Source: Tenrec ecaudatus (Eukaryota > Chordata > Mammalia > Afrosoricida > Tenrecidae). Taken from it: a DNA stretch of 64,000 nucleotides. Made by a program: the position numbers and the translations under genes. This document shows, piece by piece, positions 1 to 13,541 of the stretch. Under the pieces are notes generated by a model that searched no databases, was not told where the DNA came from, and saw nothing but the letters and a program-made list of their open reading frames with translations. Location of the stretch: contig NC_134530.1 in the NCBI RefSeq assembly GCF_050624435.1, positions 146,422,721-146,486,720 on the forward strand. Direction: 5' to 3'. The first letter of the stretch is position 1. Every line of letters starts with the position of its first letter.

Positions 1-1217
1 TTGGTCTGTCAGAATTACAGTGTAGAAAAAATGAATTGGAAATTGGTAGCAGTGGGTTAGAGCTTGTGGGAAGGAAGATTGGGTGTCACAACGTCTAGTG
101 ATGACCTAGGAAGTTGACCCTGTGTAATGTTAACAGCCCGAAATCAGTAAGGGCATGCCTCGTGCTAGTCTGTATTGGATTGGGGACTCTGTGATGAACT
201 TCTGGGGACAGAAGGAACTCGGAGTAAGGACGGCTTATAGTTTAGGCCAAGCAGGCAAAAGGTCCGAGAGCTGAGCCGTCACAGGTAAACGTCCAGAGTG
301 CTGGCCCAAGGTCCAGACCTGAGCGGTTGATGTGGGTCCAGCTATGTGGTGTATGTACCAGCTCCAGCAGTGGACAGGCCCAGCGTCTGTAAGCCGGGGC
401 TTCATATCACTTCTTCCTACGTTGATCACACTTTTGAAAGTCCCTAGTCGGCAGGTGGAGACAAATGGTCACATCTGGATAGAGACGGTTGGAAGTGAGT
501 AAACTTTTGGAAATGTCCAGGTGCCATAGAACCCCCACTCTTTGTAGCCCCTCGCCTTTCTCCTGTAGAAGTTTCCTTCCTGCTTTTGAGGGCAGGGGTC
601 TGTCCCTCGTGTGTAGCAGCGGCAGCTCTAGTTGGGTCTTGAGCTGTTTCCTGTTGATAAGCGTTGGGGGGTGCAGTTCACTTTCTGATACCTTGATTTG
701 CAGCCGGCACTGGGGAAGCGGAGGGATGGCGAGGGAGGAAGGCGCTGGGAGAGTTGCTGCACGCTTGAACCACACACACTCCCTAGTCATGTTTCTGTCA
801 CGGAGGAGATAGTGCTTGTGAGGATGGGGTGGGTTTTGTCTGTTTCTGGGTAAATTCTGTTAAGCCGATTGCTTAGGTGGTGTGCTCCAAACCCAGCCAA
901 ATGCCCTGCCCTCGAGTCAAGGCTGACTCAGTGACCCGGTAGGACAGGGTGGAACTGCCCCTGTGCACTTTCTGGACTATAAGTCTTTCAGGGAGTAGAA
1001 AGCCTGTCTTTCTTCCTTCACAAGTGGCTGAAGGTTTTGAATTGCCGACCTTGAGGTTCGCAGCAGGACTCCCCAGTCTTGTGTGTTCTCAGGCATTTCT
1101 TCCGTGTATTAGTGTCTTACACTTGGTGGAGCCAGGCAGCGGGCTGGGGTGGTTGGGAACATGCTGGCTGCTCGCAGCAGGAGCCGCACGCATCATGCTC
1201 TTTCTTCTTCCCTCCAG
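1..1217 (+). other. DDX20: DDX20 last intron (3' portion)
   Basis: This is intronic sequence upstream of the last DDX20 exon. I searched the + strand for the helicase C-terminal domain that should precede the exon and did not find it, so the earlier exons lie outside the window. The intron ends in a pyrimidine-rich run and TTCCCTCCAG at 1208-1217. The reading frame is open by chance from 1079, so an open-frame call would wrongly include about 139 intronic bases. Apart from a SINE at 895-1068, nothing is recognised in it. Confidence 0.8.
895..1068 (-). repeat. AfroSINE copy in DDX20 intron
   Basis: Read on the - strand, this follows the AfroSINE order: a head with a tRNA B-box-like segment, the 'gagaaag...gctttctactccc' middle, and a tail carrying the 'cctgtcctac...gggtc' block. 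The diagnostic + strand pieces are 'gtaggacagggtggaactgc' and 'ggagtagaaagcctgtcttt'. It is well diverged, so probably an older insertion. Confidence 0.75.
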
Positions 1218-2392
1218 ATCCCGTCCCCCCTGGTCTGATGGAAGAGTGCTGTGGGCAGGATGTGCAAGTCAATGCTCCTATGCACGAGCATGCCTCAGCG
1301 AGCGTGCCTACCCAGACCGCCACGGGGCACACAGCGCACAGGATAGAGAGGACCTTTCAGATGCCCAAGCCCCGGGGGAACCAGACGGCTGCATCCCGGC
1401 TTACCTCGGTCTCCGCCCAACCCGCCAAACCCAAAAGCACCACCAAACAGAAGCTGCCTGTGAAAAGCCACTCGCACTGTGGCGTCTCAGAAAAAGCGAT
1501 GTCACCAAAAGAACCGAGCGGCTGTGCCCTGCCACCGGAAGAGCAGATGAGGGCTTCCGAGCAGCGGCCTGTTGAAAGCTCCGCCAGTAGTCAGCATCCG
1601 GGCAGAGACGCTCCGCCCGCGTCACTGCCCCAAATTCCCTGTCTGTCTTCCTTTAAGGTCTCCGCGCCGTGCGCGTTGTCTTTCACAGAGTTGGTGGAGG
1701 ACTATGACCACTACATTCGAGAGGGCTTAGAGAAGCCTGTGGAGATCATCAGGCACTACACAGGCCCCGGGGATCCCGCTGTCAGTCACCAAAATGGCTT
1801 TGTGAGACACAGAGTTCCCGAAGAGAGAGTGCAGGTGTTGGCAAGCAGTAGCCAGTCAGGGGACTCTGAGAGTGACAGTGATTCTTACAGCTCAAGGACT
1901 TCTTCCCAGAGCAAAGGCAATAAGTCATACTTGGAAGGCTCTTCTGATACTCAGACAAAAGATTCCCGGCCTACTCCTGTGGGCGGCCGTACCGCTCTGG
2001 AGCAGCCCCCGGATGGAAACGACAACCCCAGTCTGGAGGAATATCACGGATCACCTGAGATCCCACTAAAGGCCCGGCATAAAGAAGGGGCTCACCAGAG
2101 AGCGAAGCAGAGCCGCCGAAATCTTTCCCGGCGGTCTTCCTACCGAGCGCAGGCAGAAGCCCAGGAAGACAGTTGGTATGACTGCCACCGGGAGAGACAT
2201 CCGGGCTTTTCCGATACCTACCAGGATTATGAGGAGTACTGGAGAGCCTACTACAGGGCGTGGCAGGAATACTACGCCGCTGCTTCCCAGTCCTACTACT
2301 GGAATGCGCAGAGACATCCCAACTGGATGGCCGCCTATCAGATGCACACTGTGTACCTGCAAGAAATGATGCGTGCTCACCAGCGTTTATAG
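1218..2392 (+). CDS. DDX20: DDX20 (Gemin3) last coding exon, C-terminal half
   Basis: DDX20/Gemin3 is a DEAD-box RNA helicase of the SMN complex, which assembles Sm rings on snRNAs; its C-terminal half lacks the helicase core and carries the SMN contact region. The exon starts after TTCCCTCCAG, and the first two bases finish an Asp codon leading into [10 protein letters not shown]. About 390 residues follow, to a TAG at 2390-2392, as expected for the last part of a protein of about 824 residues. Landmarks I recognise from mammalian DDX20 are the [19 protein letters not shown] block (about 1680-1740), an acidic serine run [17 protein letters not shown] (about 1850-1900), a basic patch [16 protein letters not shown] (about 2100-2150) and a Tyr/Trp-rich tail containing [19 protein letters not shown] (2220-2275). 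No frameshift or early stop is seen. Only this exon is in the window; the catalytic motifs lie upstream. The last residues (QRL after MMRAH) appear to extend slightly beyond the human end. Confidence 0.96.
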
Positions 2393-2745
2393 GCGCTGCA
2401 CCCGCAGCCCCTGGAACCACGCCAGCAAGCGCTGCCGTTGGCTGGCCACCCTCCTAACCTACAGTAGCAGAGTGGCGTAGAGTGGCATTCTTGGGGCACT
2501 TGGAAAGACCTAAGGCTTCCCACCGGACACATCCATTTCTCAGATTGTGTGGATCTTGGGCCAGGATTATTATCTGCTCAATTTAAGAGACTTGGATCAG
2601 TTTCTTGTCAGAGTTTTGGGGACCTAGATTTCAAAGGTCCCCGAGCGCCATTTTCTATAAGCCATTTCAGAAAGAAGCATATGAAAAGACAGATTTCACT
2701 GCTCACTTAAAATAAAAACCATTGAGGTTTGGAAAGTAATCTTGG
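2393..2745 (+). other. DDX20: DDX20 3'UTR
   Basis: This is noncoding sequence between the DDX20 stop codon and the inferred poly(A) site. It is short (about 350 nt) and contains no recognised repeat. The end is inferred from the AATAAA at 2711 plus the usual 10-30 nt spacing, followed by a modest GT/T-rich stretch. Confidence 0.7.
2711..2716 (+). terminator. DDX20: DDX20 polyadenylation signal AATAAA
   Basis: This is a canonical AATAAA hexamer in an A-rich context (cttaaaataaaaacc), and the only clear one downstream of the DDX20 stop. Cleavage would fall near 2730-2745. Confidence 0.75.
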
Positions 2746-4229
2746 TGCACGTTCTTTACGAAAAGCTTGGGCTGCGGGTCCACCAGGGTGCCTGCTTGCA
2801 GCCTGCGATTTGGTAGCGTGGCAGGTGGGCCAGCAAATCTCTCTCAGGCAGGATGCGAGCCTTGCTGCCTGCGTTCCCACAGCCACTTAGCTCAGTGCGA
2901 TTTGCTTGGCTTCCCCTCCGAAGGCCCTTACCCTGCGGCCGAGAGCGGTCCGTGTGTTCACTGCGGAGGAGCGGAGGTTCCTCACCGGCTCTCCTGTGCG
3001 TCTTGGTGCAGGCGAGGAGCACTGTCATCTCTGGTTTCTCGGAGCCTCTCAGGACTGATGAAAACTAGCTGCTGTACCCAAGAAATGTCTCCTTCCCAAA
3101 ACGCCGTTTCAGGAGGTTCATAGCTCCTCTGAAATTCATCTGCAGAACCTAGTTTCAGAACTGCCGTGTTCTGCTGGTATCGTGAACCCAAACCCATAGT
3201 CATCAAGTTGATGTGACGTGTGACGACCGTGTGTGTGCGCGCGCGCGCGCGTGTGAGGGTCAGAGTAGAATTGCTCCGTCAAGTGACCAGCCCAGGCTCC
3301 TCTCTGCTTCTTGAGTTCTACAGAAGGCCCTAGCTTTGAGCAATAGCATTGCATGGACACTGGAACCCATTCTGTCAGACTCCTTCCTGGCCACTGTGTG
3401 TCCTAATATGGGGTCCAGAGGAGGCAGCGTTTCCTGAGGTGGCACGTATAAAGGCAGATTGAGAGTAATGTACATGGCCAGTTGTACACTCTGACTGCAG
3501 CAGATCTTTATGATCCAGCTTCTGGTTCCCAAACCCTTCTGCAAGGGGGATTCGTGGTAAGGGAGCCTCTTTTGGGTGGACACGTGGATCTATTTGTCAA
3601 GAGGAAAGCTCTTCGGTTCTGTGCCAATGATTGAGCAGCACACTCCCCAGGCCTGCCGGCAGATACCCCTGCCATTGCATTGACTGTCCGACACCATGTA
3701 GCAGGAACCCCGAACTGTTTGTATGGATGCCTGGGGGTAGGGTTAGTAGGTTTTACTTCATCTATTAATCCTGTACAGGCATTGCCAAGTTAGAGTGAAG
3801 ACATTAACATCGTAAATAGCAAATCCAGAGTTGGGTCCAGTATGCCATTAAGCAGCAGAGACTTTAATTATACACTTAAATTAATATTCTGCCTCTGCTA
3901 TATAATTGAACTGACCCCCTCCCCACCCCATACAACCCAGCAAAGTTCACAGTTTGTCATTGCTAGGGGATTTTAATTAGGATACCGCTACATCTTAATT
4001 AGAGATGAGGTTACTCATTAATCTTGAAATTAATTGGATCCTCTCTTTAGGTTTGTCTTAATTTGTGTTTGCGTTTTTGTTTTTGTTCTAAATAGGAAAT
4101 TAAACTAGGGGGTGAGCACATACGTGCATGGTACTAAAAATAGAAATGTTGATCCACTCCTACAACGTTTGACACTGGTTAGGGTCACTGCAGTTGCTGC
4201 TGCCCCAGATACAGGAGGTGTAGTGGTGG
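2746..4229. other. Intergenic region between convergent DDX20 and KCND3, left part
   Basis: No gene or confident repeat is seen here beyond the alternating GT/GC tract at 3229-3254. The stretch 3780-4100 is AT-rich and has several TTAATTA/TTAATTAG-like homeodomain-type cores (e.g. 'ttttaattagg', 'cttaattaga', 'gaaattaattgg'), unlike the GC-richer flanks. This may be a conserved element, but no conservation data are available. Confidence 0.5.
3229..3254. repeat. (GT)n(GC)n(GT)n alternating purine-pyrimidine tract
   Basis: About 26 bp of strict purine-pyrimidine alternation with a GC-rich core, a sequence type prone to form Z-DNA. It lies about 500 bp past the DDX20 poly(A) site. Confidence 0.9.
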
Positions 4230-4485
4230 ACGTCCCCCCGCTGGCTGCTGGCAGGATGTCTGATGTGTTGCTTGCCGTTGAAGCTTTGTCACTGGTATTT
4301 TTGAAATGCCAGCAGGGTCATTCAAGGTGAACAGGTTTCAGCAGAGCTTCCAGACTAAGACCAGATTACGGAAAAGGAATCGGCTGTCTACTGATGGGCT
4401 CAAATGTAATGGTTGTGAGTATGGTGCAAATTGTGTGTAGTGTCGCTGTGAGTCAGAACTGACTCCACACCTGACAACAGTAGGT
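4230..4485 (+). mobile_element. RTE-type LINE fragment, probable internally deleted copy
   Basis: The left half resembles the 5' leader of the mammalian RTE family ('ccagcagggtcattcaaggt', 'gagcttccagactaagacca'). The right half resembles its 3' end ('gtgtcgctgtgagtcagaac'). The coding region between them is missing, so the copy looks like a 5'-to-3' fusion. The family assignment is from memory of the consensus and should be checked with a repeat library. Confidence 0.5.
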
Positions 4486-4689
4486 GGGAACTGATGCGTG
4501 TTCCCACCTTGTTAGGAACCATAGGTTCAAGGTGACGTTGCCTTGAGGACAGATGCGCCGTGTAGTGAAGAGAACACCTGACTTGACCTTGTAGAAGCTG
4601 TAGAGTCCCCGTTTTCATTACCAACATGAGGGCCTCTTGATGCTTAGGTTCTCGTCAGCTCCACAGTTTCGCTCTTTAATGAGTGATAC

Positions 4690-4965
4690 CGTTAGGTGCC
4701 ACCGAGTTGGTTGCAACTCAGCGGCCCTTGTGCACAACAGAGTGACACAGCCTGGTCCGACACCACCCTCCCAGTGGTTAAGCTTGAGCCCACGGTGCCA
4801 CTATCAATCAGTCCGTCTTGTCAAGGGCATTCTTTGTCACGGACCCTCGATAGATGCGTTTCCAAAGACTGTTCTCTCCCGATACCCTGTAACGTGGGAG
4901 TATGAGACAAAGTCTCACCATCTTTGCTGCTAAGGAACATTTTGACTATAGCAGAAACATGTCTG
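4690..4965 (-). mobile_element. RTE-type LINE 3' end, antisense
   Basis: The + strand reads as the reverse of the RTE 3' terminal region: 'ggtgccaccgagttggttgc' at the left, then a block ending 'gacaaagtctcaccatcttt'. It is 5'-truncated and badly diverged. No coding frame is preserved. Confidence 0.6.
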
Positions 4966-6544
4966 AAGAGTCTTTTACAAATTTAAGCAATTTGGATAAA
5001 GAGCTAAAGTGTTAAATGTTAAGATTCCTTAAAATCAATGAGTACTCTGGAGCTGCCCCTGTTCAGCTTTCATCAACCTGGATGAGGCTAGTCCTGCTGA
5101 CAAGTACTGTGGTCTTTGGGAGCCATCACTGGGCGATTGTGACTTACTAGAGTACAATATAGTTCAGAATGAAAAGTGTTTTCATACTACAAGACTAAAC
5201 TTGAGCCCCTCAATACAGAAATTCTAAAAATAAGGATTGATCTGCATAAGGCCAGGGAGAAGTGTAAATAAATGGCCAGCACCCCTGGCTGCTAACCAAA
5301 GGTGGGAGACTGAAGTCCAACTAGAAGCACCTCAGATGGCCTGCGGGTCTACTTAGAGACAAACCAGCCATGGGAAAGCCTGGGACCCACACCCGGCCTC
5401 CAGGAGTCCACCTGAGGGGGAGTGGTTTTCACACGGACCTGTTAATCTTAAAACAATCCAAGACTGACAACTGTCAGCTGATCCTGGAGTCTCATCACAG
5501 GTAGCCGATTTTTTGTGTGTGTCCGATCACACTACCTGTTGGGGAACTGAGCAAGCGTGTTGGTCACACTTGACATTTAGTGCTTTTTGAACAAAAGGAC
5601 AGGAGTTACTCTGGCATGCTTTCTAGTCCCCTTTTCACCTGCGGGTTCTGTGCGCCGTGGCTCTACAGTGACACCTGGTGGGTGATCAGGAGGTGAGCAT
5701 CTGTGATGGAAGTGAATTTCCCAGCCCACCTCGGGCTTTTGGGCACCACACACATTGTGAAAGTAGCAAGATTCACGTAAATCACCACGTTAAGGTCAGG
5801 CCACGTGTGCGTGTGACCCGCATGCCCAATCAGAGCCGTGGGACTAAGGTTAAAGCACACGTGTAAGGTATTTCGTCCCCTCCAGTTTTCAGATGAATGA
5901 ACCCAAACCAGGGCTAGTCTGCAGTCTTCCCAGTTAGGCAGGGGTGGGAAATGTCCCTTGCTATCATCGAACGCCACAGTCGTTCCAGCCAAGCCATCAC
6001 ATTAAGGGGACATTACTTACATGTTTGGTGACGTAGCTGGCTAATTTTTAAGTTAGTAATTTTATACAGCACGTGAAAGATGTTACAACTCACCAAAAGG
6101 CCCTTGGCAGGGAAAAGGTTCCCACCCTGCAGGGAGGGGTTGAACTTTGCTTGATGCCCAGGCTCTACTGCGAACCGTTTTGTTTCCTCTTTAGCTTGAG
6201 ACGCTGGCGTCCGCGGGAGGAGGCCATCTGCTGCCTTAGAGAGCAGAACCAGGACTGACACGCACAGGTGGCTGCCCACCCAAGTACTACGGGACTGGGC
6301 CTCAAACACACCTAGACAAATGGTAGCAAGTGAGCGGCCCATCTCTACTGCCCATTACAGGCAGGCGAGGGAGGGCGGCAGGGGCACCACGGAGGAGGGG
6401 CTGGAGAGGGAAGGTTAAGTCTAGATTTGTAAGACCCTTTAAGGAGCCTGTGACTTCTGCAGTGGGCTTCCCTCTGTTTCCCGGTGTCCAGCTGCGCCTT
6501 GAAAGGAAAGGAGACTTGATATGAAAGGAAACACGGTCACGTCC
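4966..6544. other. Intergenic region, right part
   Basis: I recognise no gene, RNA or repeat here. It is mixed-composition unique sequence between the RTE relic and the inferred end of the KCND3 transcript. Confidence 0.5.
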
Positions 6545-6561
6545 GGGTGTGTGGCACATTG

Positions 6562-6567
6562 TTTAAT
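6562..6567 (-). terminator. KCND3: KCND3 polyadenylation signal ATTAAA (inferred)
   Basis: On the - strand the sequence reads CCTGGATTAAACAATGTGCC, a common variant hexamer followed by a GT-rich segment. It closes an AT-rich unique block typical of distal 3'UTRs. No cDNA evidence is available. Confidence 0.6.
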
Positions 6568-8382
6568 CCAGGTCGGATACATCAGGTACAGCAGTGGCAC
6601 ACGACTCAGTACTGTAAATGATATACATGTTTGAACATATGCACTACAGCTTCAAAAGAAGACGACAGGAAACTCAAGAGGGTTTGTTTTGTTTTTCTCA
6701 TAGAAAGTTTTCACATGTTTACCTTCCTGCAGTTTTGTACAGTATACTTCTTTGCCATGGTGGTGTTGGTAAGCAAAGCCCATCTATGATATGAAAACAG
6801 AAAAGAACACACTTGATGTTTTTTCATAACATTAATAGGGGTGTGTGGCCACTAAGGAAAACATCACATTGGAATGTCTGGTTCTCAAAAGTATGCCGTC
6901 CCTCCCACTAGCGGGGTAAGTCGTCCACTGGTCCAGCGGGCCTGCCAGGACTGCTCACAGTGACACCAGCCAATGCAGTTAGGAAGCTACGGGGACCAAG
7001 GTCATCGCTAGCCCAGCGAAGACACGGCTGGAAAGGAACCGCTTCGAAGCCATGTCTTTCGCTGATCGCGAGTTCCCCTCACGGGGCTTCTCCAGGCACT
7101 GCTTGGGCTCCGAGCGGCGTGGTCGGCACATCTCTTTCCTTCCCCCGGCCATCTTCATCCTAAAGCTCTTTGCCGATGAGATTTCCCAAGGAAATCAAAG
7201 GGAAATAAAACCTTTCAGGTTCCTGTCTGTCAATGGTTACCATACCAACTTTTCAGAAGGGAAACTACAATCACCTGCTTGGGGGCTTCCTGCCTTTATA
7301 GTTAACTTATCGAGCCTGGGCACTGGAATCCAGATCACCTCAATATGTAGTTTGAGGTCCGTTTCGGCCGCTACTGCCGAGAAGATTAAGAAAAACCCAC
7401 CAAGCCATACTACTTTGAAGACCCTTTTCCTGGACCTGGTCTTCCTGTGCGATTGTGGCGTTGTTAATGCCTCTTGTTGGCAGGGGTCATCCTGTCGGAA
7501 GACAGTTCCCTTTGCTTCCCCCCTGAATAAGCACGTGTTCGTCTCCCAGTGAAAATCTGGTCTTTTGAGCAAGAGCCTATCTATCCTTAGTCCCAAGATT
7601 GACGCTGTTTGCGAAATTTAGAGGGTGAAGGAGAAATAGTACAGGGCTTGCTTCTGGAGCTCTCTGAACGCAATGCTCCCCTTGTTACCACTCTGGAAAT
7701 GCAGTGCTTACTAACACAAGCAAGCCTCAGGGTCATGCAACCAGAAGTGGTGGGATAAGCTGCCCGGAATAAGCTGCCTAAGCTTTGGACTGTAATCAGT
7801 TCTGCATCTCTAACTTTCCATGTGAACGTAGGTAAGTCACTCAGCTTCCTGCTGTGTCCCGGGGCCAACCAAGGATTGAGTTAACTTGACCTGCCATTAG
7901 GATGTAGAGAGGGTGGGAAGGGCTCGGAAAGCTAACAGTAGGCTTTGCAGTGTCATTGTCCTCGCACTTGCTTCCCAGAGGCCAGCTCATGTGAAAAAAA
8001 TAAAAAAATCAGACTCTCTAACTCTCCCCTCATCCTATCCAGGAGTCCCTGAGGGGTGCAGATGGTTAATGTGCCCGGCACTCAGCAAACAGCTTACCCA
8101 GAGGCGCCTGGGGAGAAGGGCCTGGTCAATGACATCTGAACAAGCAGCCATTGAAAACCCTGTGGAGCACAGTTCGGCTCTGACCCACATGGAGTCTTCC
8201 GGGCGTGGGCACCGGTGGACAGACATTGGCTATTCACGTGCTCATCTGTGTCTGACAGAATGGCCAGTCCATTGCTGGTTCTGCCTAAGGAATGGCGATT
8301 TCCATATAGTTTGTATTAGACAGGAATTTCTCAAGGTCTGTGTCCTAGAATTCTGGGCATTCACGTAAGACTATATCATTAA

Positions 8383-8565
8383 GGGCCCTGGTAGCAAAGT
8401 GAGCTACATGATAGGCTGCTAAGTGCCAGGTCAGGAGTTCGAAACCACCAGTTGCTCTGTGGGAGAAAGATGAGGCTTTCTACGGAAAAGACTGACGGTC
8501 TTAGAACCCTACAGGAGCAGTTTGGATCTGTTGTGCAGGGTCACTAAGGGTTGGTGGCTCCATGG
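8383..8565 (+). repeat. AfroSINE copy within KCND3 3'UTR
   Basis: The sequence begins 'gggccctggtagcaaagtga' and has the B-box-like 'ggagttcgaaacc' and the middle 'gggagaaagatgaggctttc'. The tail is diverged. It lies antisense to KCND3, so the mature message would carry the reverse complement of the SINE. Confidence 0.8.
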
Positions 8566-8689
8566 TGTGTTTGGTGTTGGTTTGGCAGGTCTATAATGAC
8601 AGCGTGGGCTCTTGCACAGGTCCCCGCAGCAGCAGCATTGTGAGAGGCTGGGGCTGTGGTGGGAGGAGCATTCGACGTGTAGCCAGTGG

Positions 8690-8815
8690 ACTTGGGTTCT
8701 GGCCCTAGCTCTGCCATCACTGCATGGACCTTGAACAAGTCACTGAACTTCTTGGAGCCTCATTTTTCTATGCTGTACAATGAATCAGATAGTCTTCTCT
8801 AACTCTGATTCTAGA
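8690..8815 (+). repeat. MIR-like relic
   Basis: It contains the MIR core-like string 'cttgaacaagtcactgaact' followed by 'ggagcctcatttttctat'. Highly diverged, as expected for this old SINE. Confidence 0.5.
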
Positions 8816-9939
8816 TCATTCTCACACTATGTGCTCTTTCACCCAGTGCAAAGTGAGGGTGAATGCTGTAGGCGGCTGGGGAACCTAGGAAGCCAATGTT
8901 TGTGAACTGAAAGTTCATCAGTCTTCGCAGAAAGCCCCTGTGTTCTGCTCCTCAGTCACTGGGGAGGGAGACTTCCTGAACGGACGCACGATGCTTGGCC
9001 CTCGTGTGTACTTCCCAGTGCCCATTAGCAGTGTAGTGCGGTTGCTTGTATAATGTAGATGAGCCATTTTCCTAGGCTGACATCTTCTGGATTAGAGGTG
9101 AGGAGGGCCCCTGGTCTCTTGGTAAGGCTAGACTTGGGGGCCAGAGATGAAGGGATGCCTAATGATCTCTTGGGAACTGGCTTGATGGGGGCTTTGGGGA
9201 TGGAAGGAACTCAACACACACAGCTCAACCTAGAGGGTCCGTAAAAAGAACTTGGACTACTACTAATGCTTCCTTGGTGTGCTGTCAACCGGCTCTGGGT
9301 TGGATTGGTCATCATTCTAACCTCGTGATGACCCGACTTTAAACTAAGCATGGACAGCGTGGATGTCCCTGCTCGTGTAACCCACTCAGCATCTAGGACT
9401 TAGACAGCCCTGACTTTGCCCCATCATGTTCCACCGAGAAAATCTTTTTAGTCCATGATCTGTCCTCTGAAAGGAGTCACGTCCAGCCCCCGGCCCCTCT
9501 GAGGCAAATGGAGCTCATGGGGGTGTTTGGGTGTGGCTGGTCGGCTTTTCTACCCATCTAGACCCATATGCTCAGAGGATAGGAATCACGTCATGCTGTG
9601 AGGGGACTCTGAGACCAGACCCAGAAAAAGACACTCAGTGGTCAAGGAAGACCAGCCTCAGGCGCTAGCTCCTTCCCCGCTGACCGTCACCTTCCCAGTT
9701 AGGTGCCTCACGAGCCTTTGACTTGTCCTCCTAGGGGGCCAGCAGAGCCGGGGTCAGAGGGAGGCCCACTGGGGGTGGCTTTAGCTTCCTGGCTAGTGAG
9801 ACGTGTTCTGGATGGCCGCACTGGGCAGCGACATTCTTGGTTGCTAATGAAACACCTAAGCACTGTGCTGTGGCAGGACGGGACATTCCTGCAGAGGCCT
9901 GCCTCTCAAGCCCAGGATTGCAGTAGCGCAGTTGGGGGC

Positions 9940-9973
9940 TAGGAGAGGAGAGGAGAGGAGGGGAAGGGAAGGG
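9940..9973 (+). repeat. (AGGAG)n-like simple repeat
   Basis: A purine-rich run of gagga/aggga units inside the inferred KCND3 3'UTR. Confidence 0.7.
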
Positions 9974-11495
9974 CTTGTCACTGACCCTGGGGCTTGTCTG
10001 CTCTGCTGTAATCAGTGGGAGTGGCTCAGAGAATTCCAGAAATGCTGTCCCAGGCTCCATCACCGGCAATCCACTTGAACAGGCACACTAGCTAGCTTCT
10101 TAAGAAACAACCTCCCGCCCCACCTCACTTTCCTGGAGGGAGAGGCTTCTCCCCCATTTTAGCTACGGAGAGATCAGGCCTAAGACTCTTCAGACTAGGA
10201 GAGACTCATCTACAAGCTGGGATTTGCTTTCATGTCTTGGAGCGGCCTGCAGGAGGCATACACACGTAACCTTCCACAGCCTCTAGAGGGCGTTGTTTCG
10301 TGCACAAGGTAAGTCAGGAAGCCTGGTCCCATCACAGCCTTCTCAGGCGGACACTGCCTATGAGGCTTCTTGGCCGAACTCTGAATGGATATTTGGGGGT
10401 CCTGAAAGAAGAGGGCACGGTGAGATGCTTCATGTCCCTTCTGCTCGCTCTCCAAGGGGGCGCACACACCATAGCTGTCTGCACTGTCTTCTTTCAAGAT
10501 CCCATTGTGGTACCTCTGGTCACTCCCTTTCTTCTCCAGAGACGGACCCTGCTGAACACCAGTGGTTCCAACCTCTAGGGAAGCCCCTTTGTCCTGTAAG
10601 GTGGGCGGCTCTCACACTGAACGCTCCTCTCCCACGGTTGCATCCATCTACCTCCACTTCACAGGCACAAGACTGGGCGCTAGGCAGTGCCAGGGAAGGC
10701 TTAACTGATGCTCCACACAGGTGACACATGGCTGGACACAGCAACAGCCGGGGAGTGAAGCAGAGAGTGACAAGACGAGACGGGGACAGACGGGGGGCAG
10801 GATTGCTGTGGTCAGTAGGCAGCTCTGCAGGTCAGCTGGCCTTGCCCACCGGGGGGAATGGAGAGAACTCAGCAGTAACTGACCTCTTAGCCTAAAAGCT
10901 TCTGCTAAAAAAAGAGAAGAAAACGCAACAGAACAGAATTAAAAAAAAAAAAACCAAACCCTCACAAAACGCGTTGTTTTGGTTCAAAGGTATTGGGTCC
11001 ACGGAGAAAAACATTTCACACAAATCCGTTGGTGTTTTGTTTTCCACCTTTTCCCATGAATAAATATTATCCATTACGAGCCTTGAGAAAAAGGTGCATA
11101 AATACACAGTGTTGTATTTTACTTCCTGTCTTGCATGTGACCACTCGGCCTCGCTGCTGCTTGCTCTCGGTTTTGCCTTCTCCGCCTCCAGAAACACGTG
11201 TGATTTGGCGGGAGGCTTCTTCCTAGCTGCAGGCCTCCACCTCCAGCTGGCCACCCTGTCCCCGTCCCCACCCGCCCTCCCTTTTGGGCCCAACGCTCTG
11301 TCCACGGCCGCCGGGAGCTTCCGACGCCCCTTTGTGGCCTCTCTCTGCAGGCACAGGTCTCAGTGCCGGGGTGCCAGGGGGCAGGCAGAAGTAGTGGGGG
11401 AAGGGGGAGGGAGTGGCCGCAGTGGCCACCCGCCGACATGCCAGCCCCCTTCGCTGCCCACTACCCGTGCTGACCCGCTGTCCAGTCCGGTGGCT

Positions 11496-13541
<2,046 letters not shown>

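Larger units (their letters stand above)
6545..11495 (-). other. KCND3: KCND3 3'UTR (about 5 kb)
   Basis: This is transcribed noncoding sequence downstream of the KCND3 stop, read leftwards. I recall a multi-kilobase human KCND3 3'UTR, and the distal end here has the expected look: AT-rich unique sequence (about 6560-6860) ending in ATTAAA. No other AATAAA or ATTAAA was noticed on the - strand between here and the stop, which supports one long UTR. The proximal part (about 10890-11130) has an A-run on the + strand (U-run in the transcript) and AU-rich stretches. An AfroSINE (8383-8565) and a MIR-like relic (8690-8815) lie inside, both antisense to the transcript. The exact 3' end and UTR continuity are inferred. 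Confidence 0.6.

Noticed and set aside
1079..1217. Open frame upstream of DDX20 exon start
   Set aside because: It lies before a good acceptor (TTCCCTCCAG) and does not resemble DDX20. It is intronic sequence open by chance.
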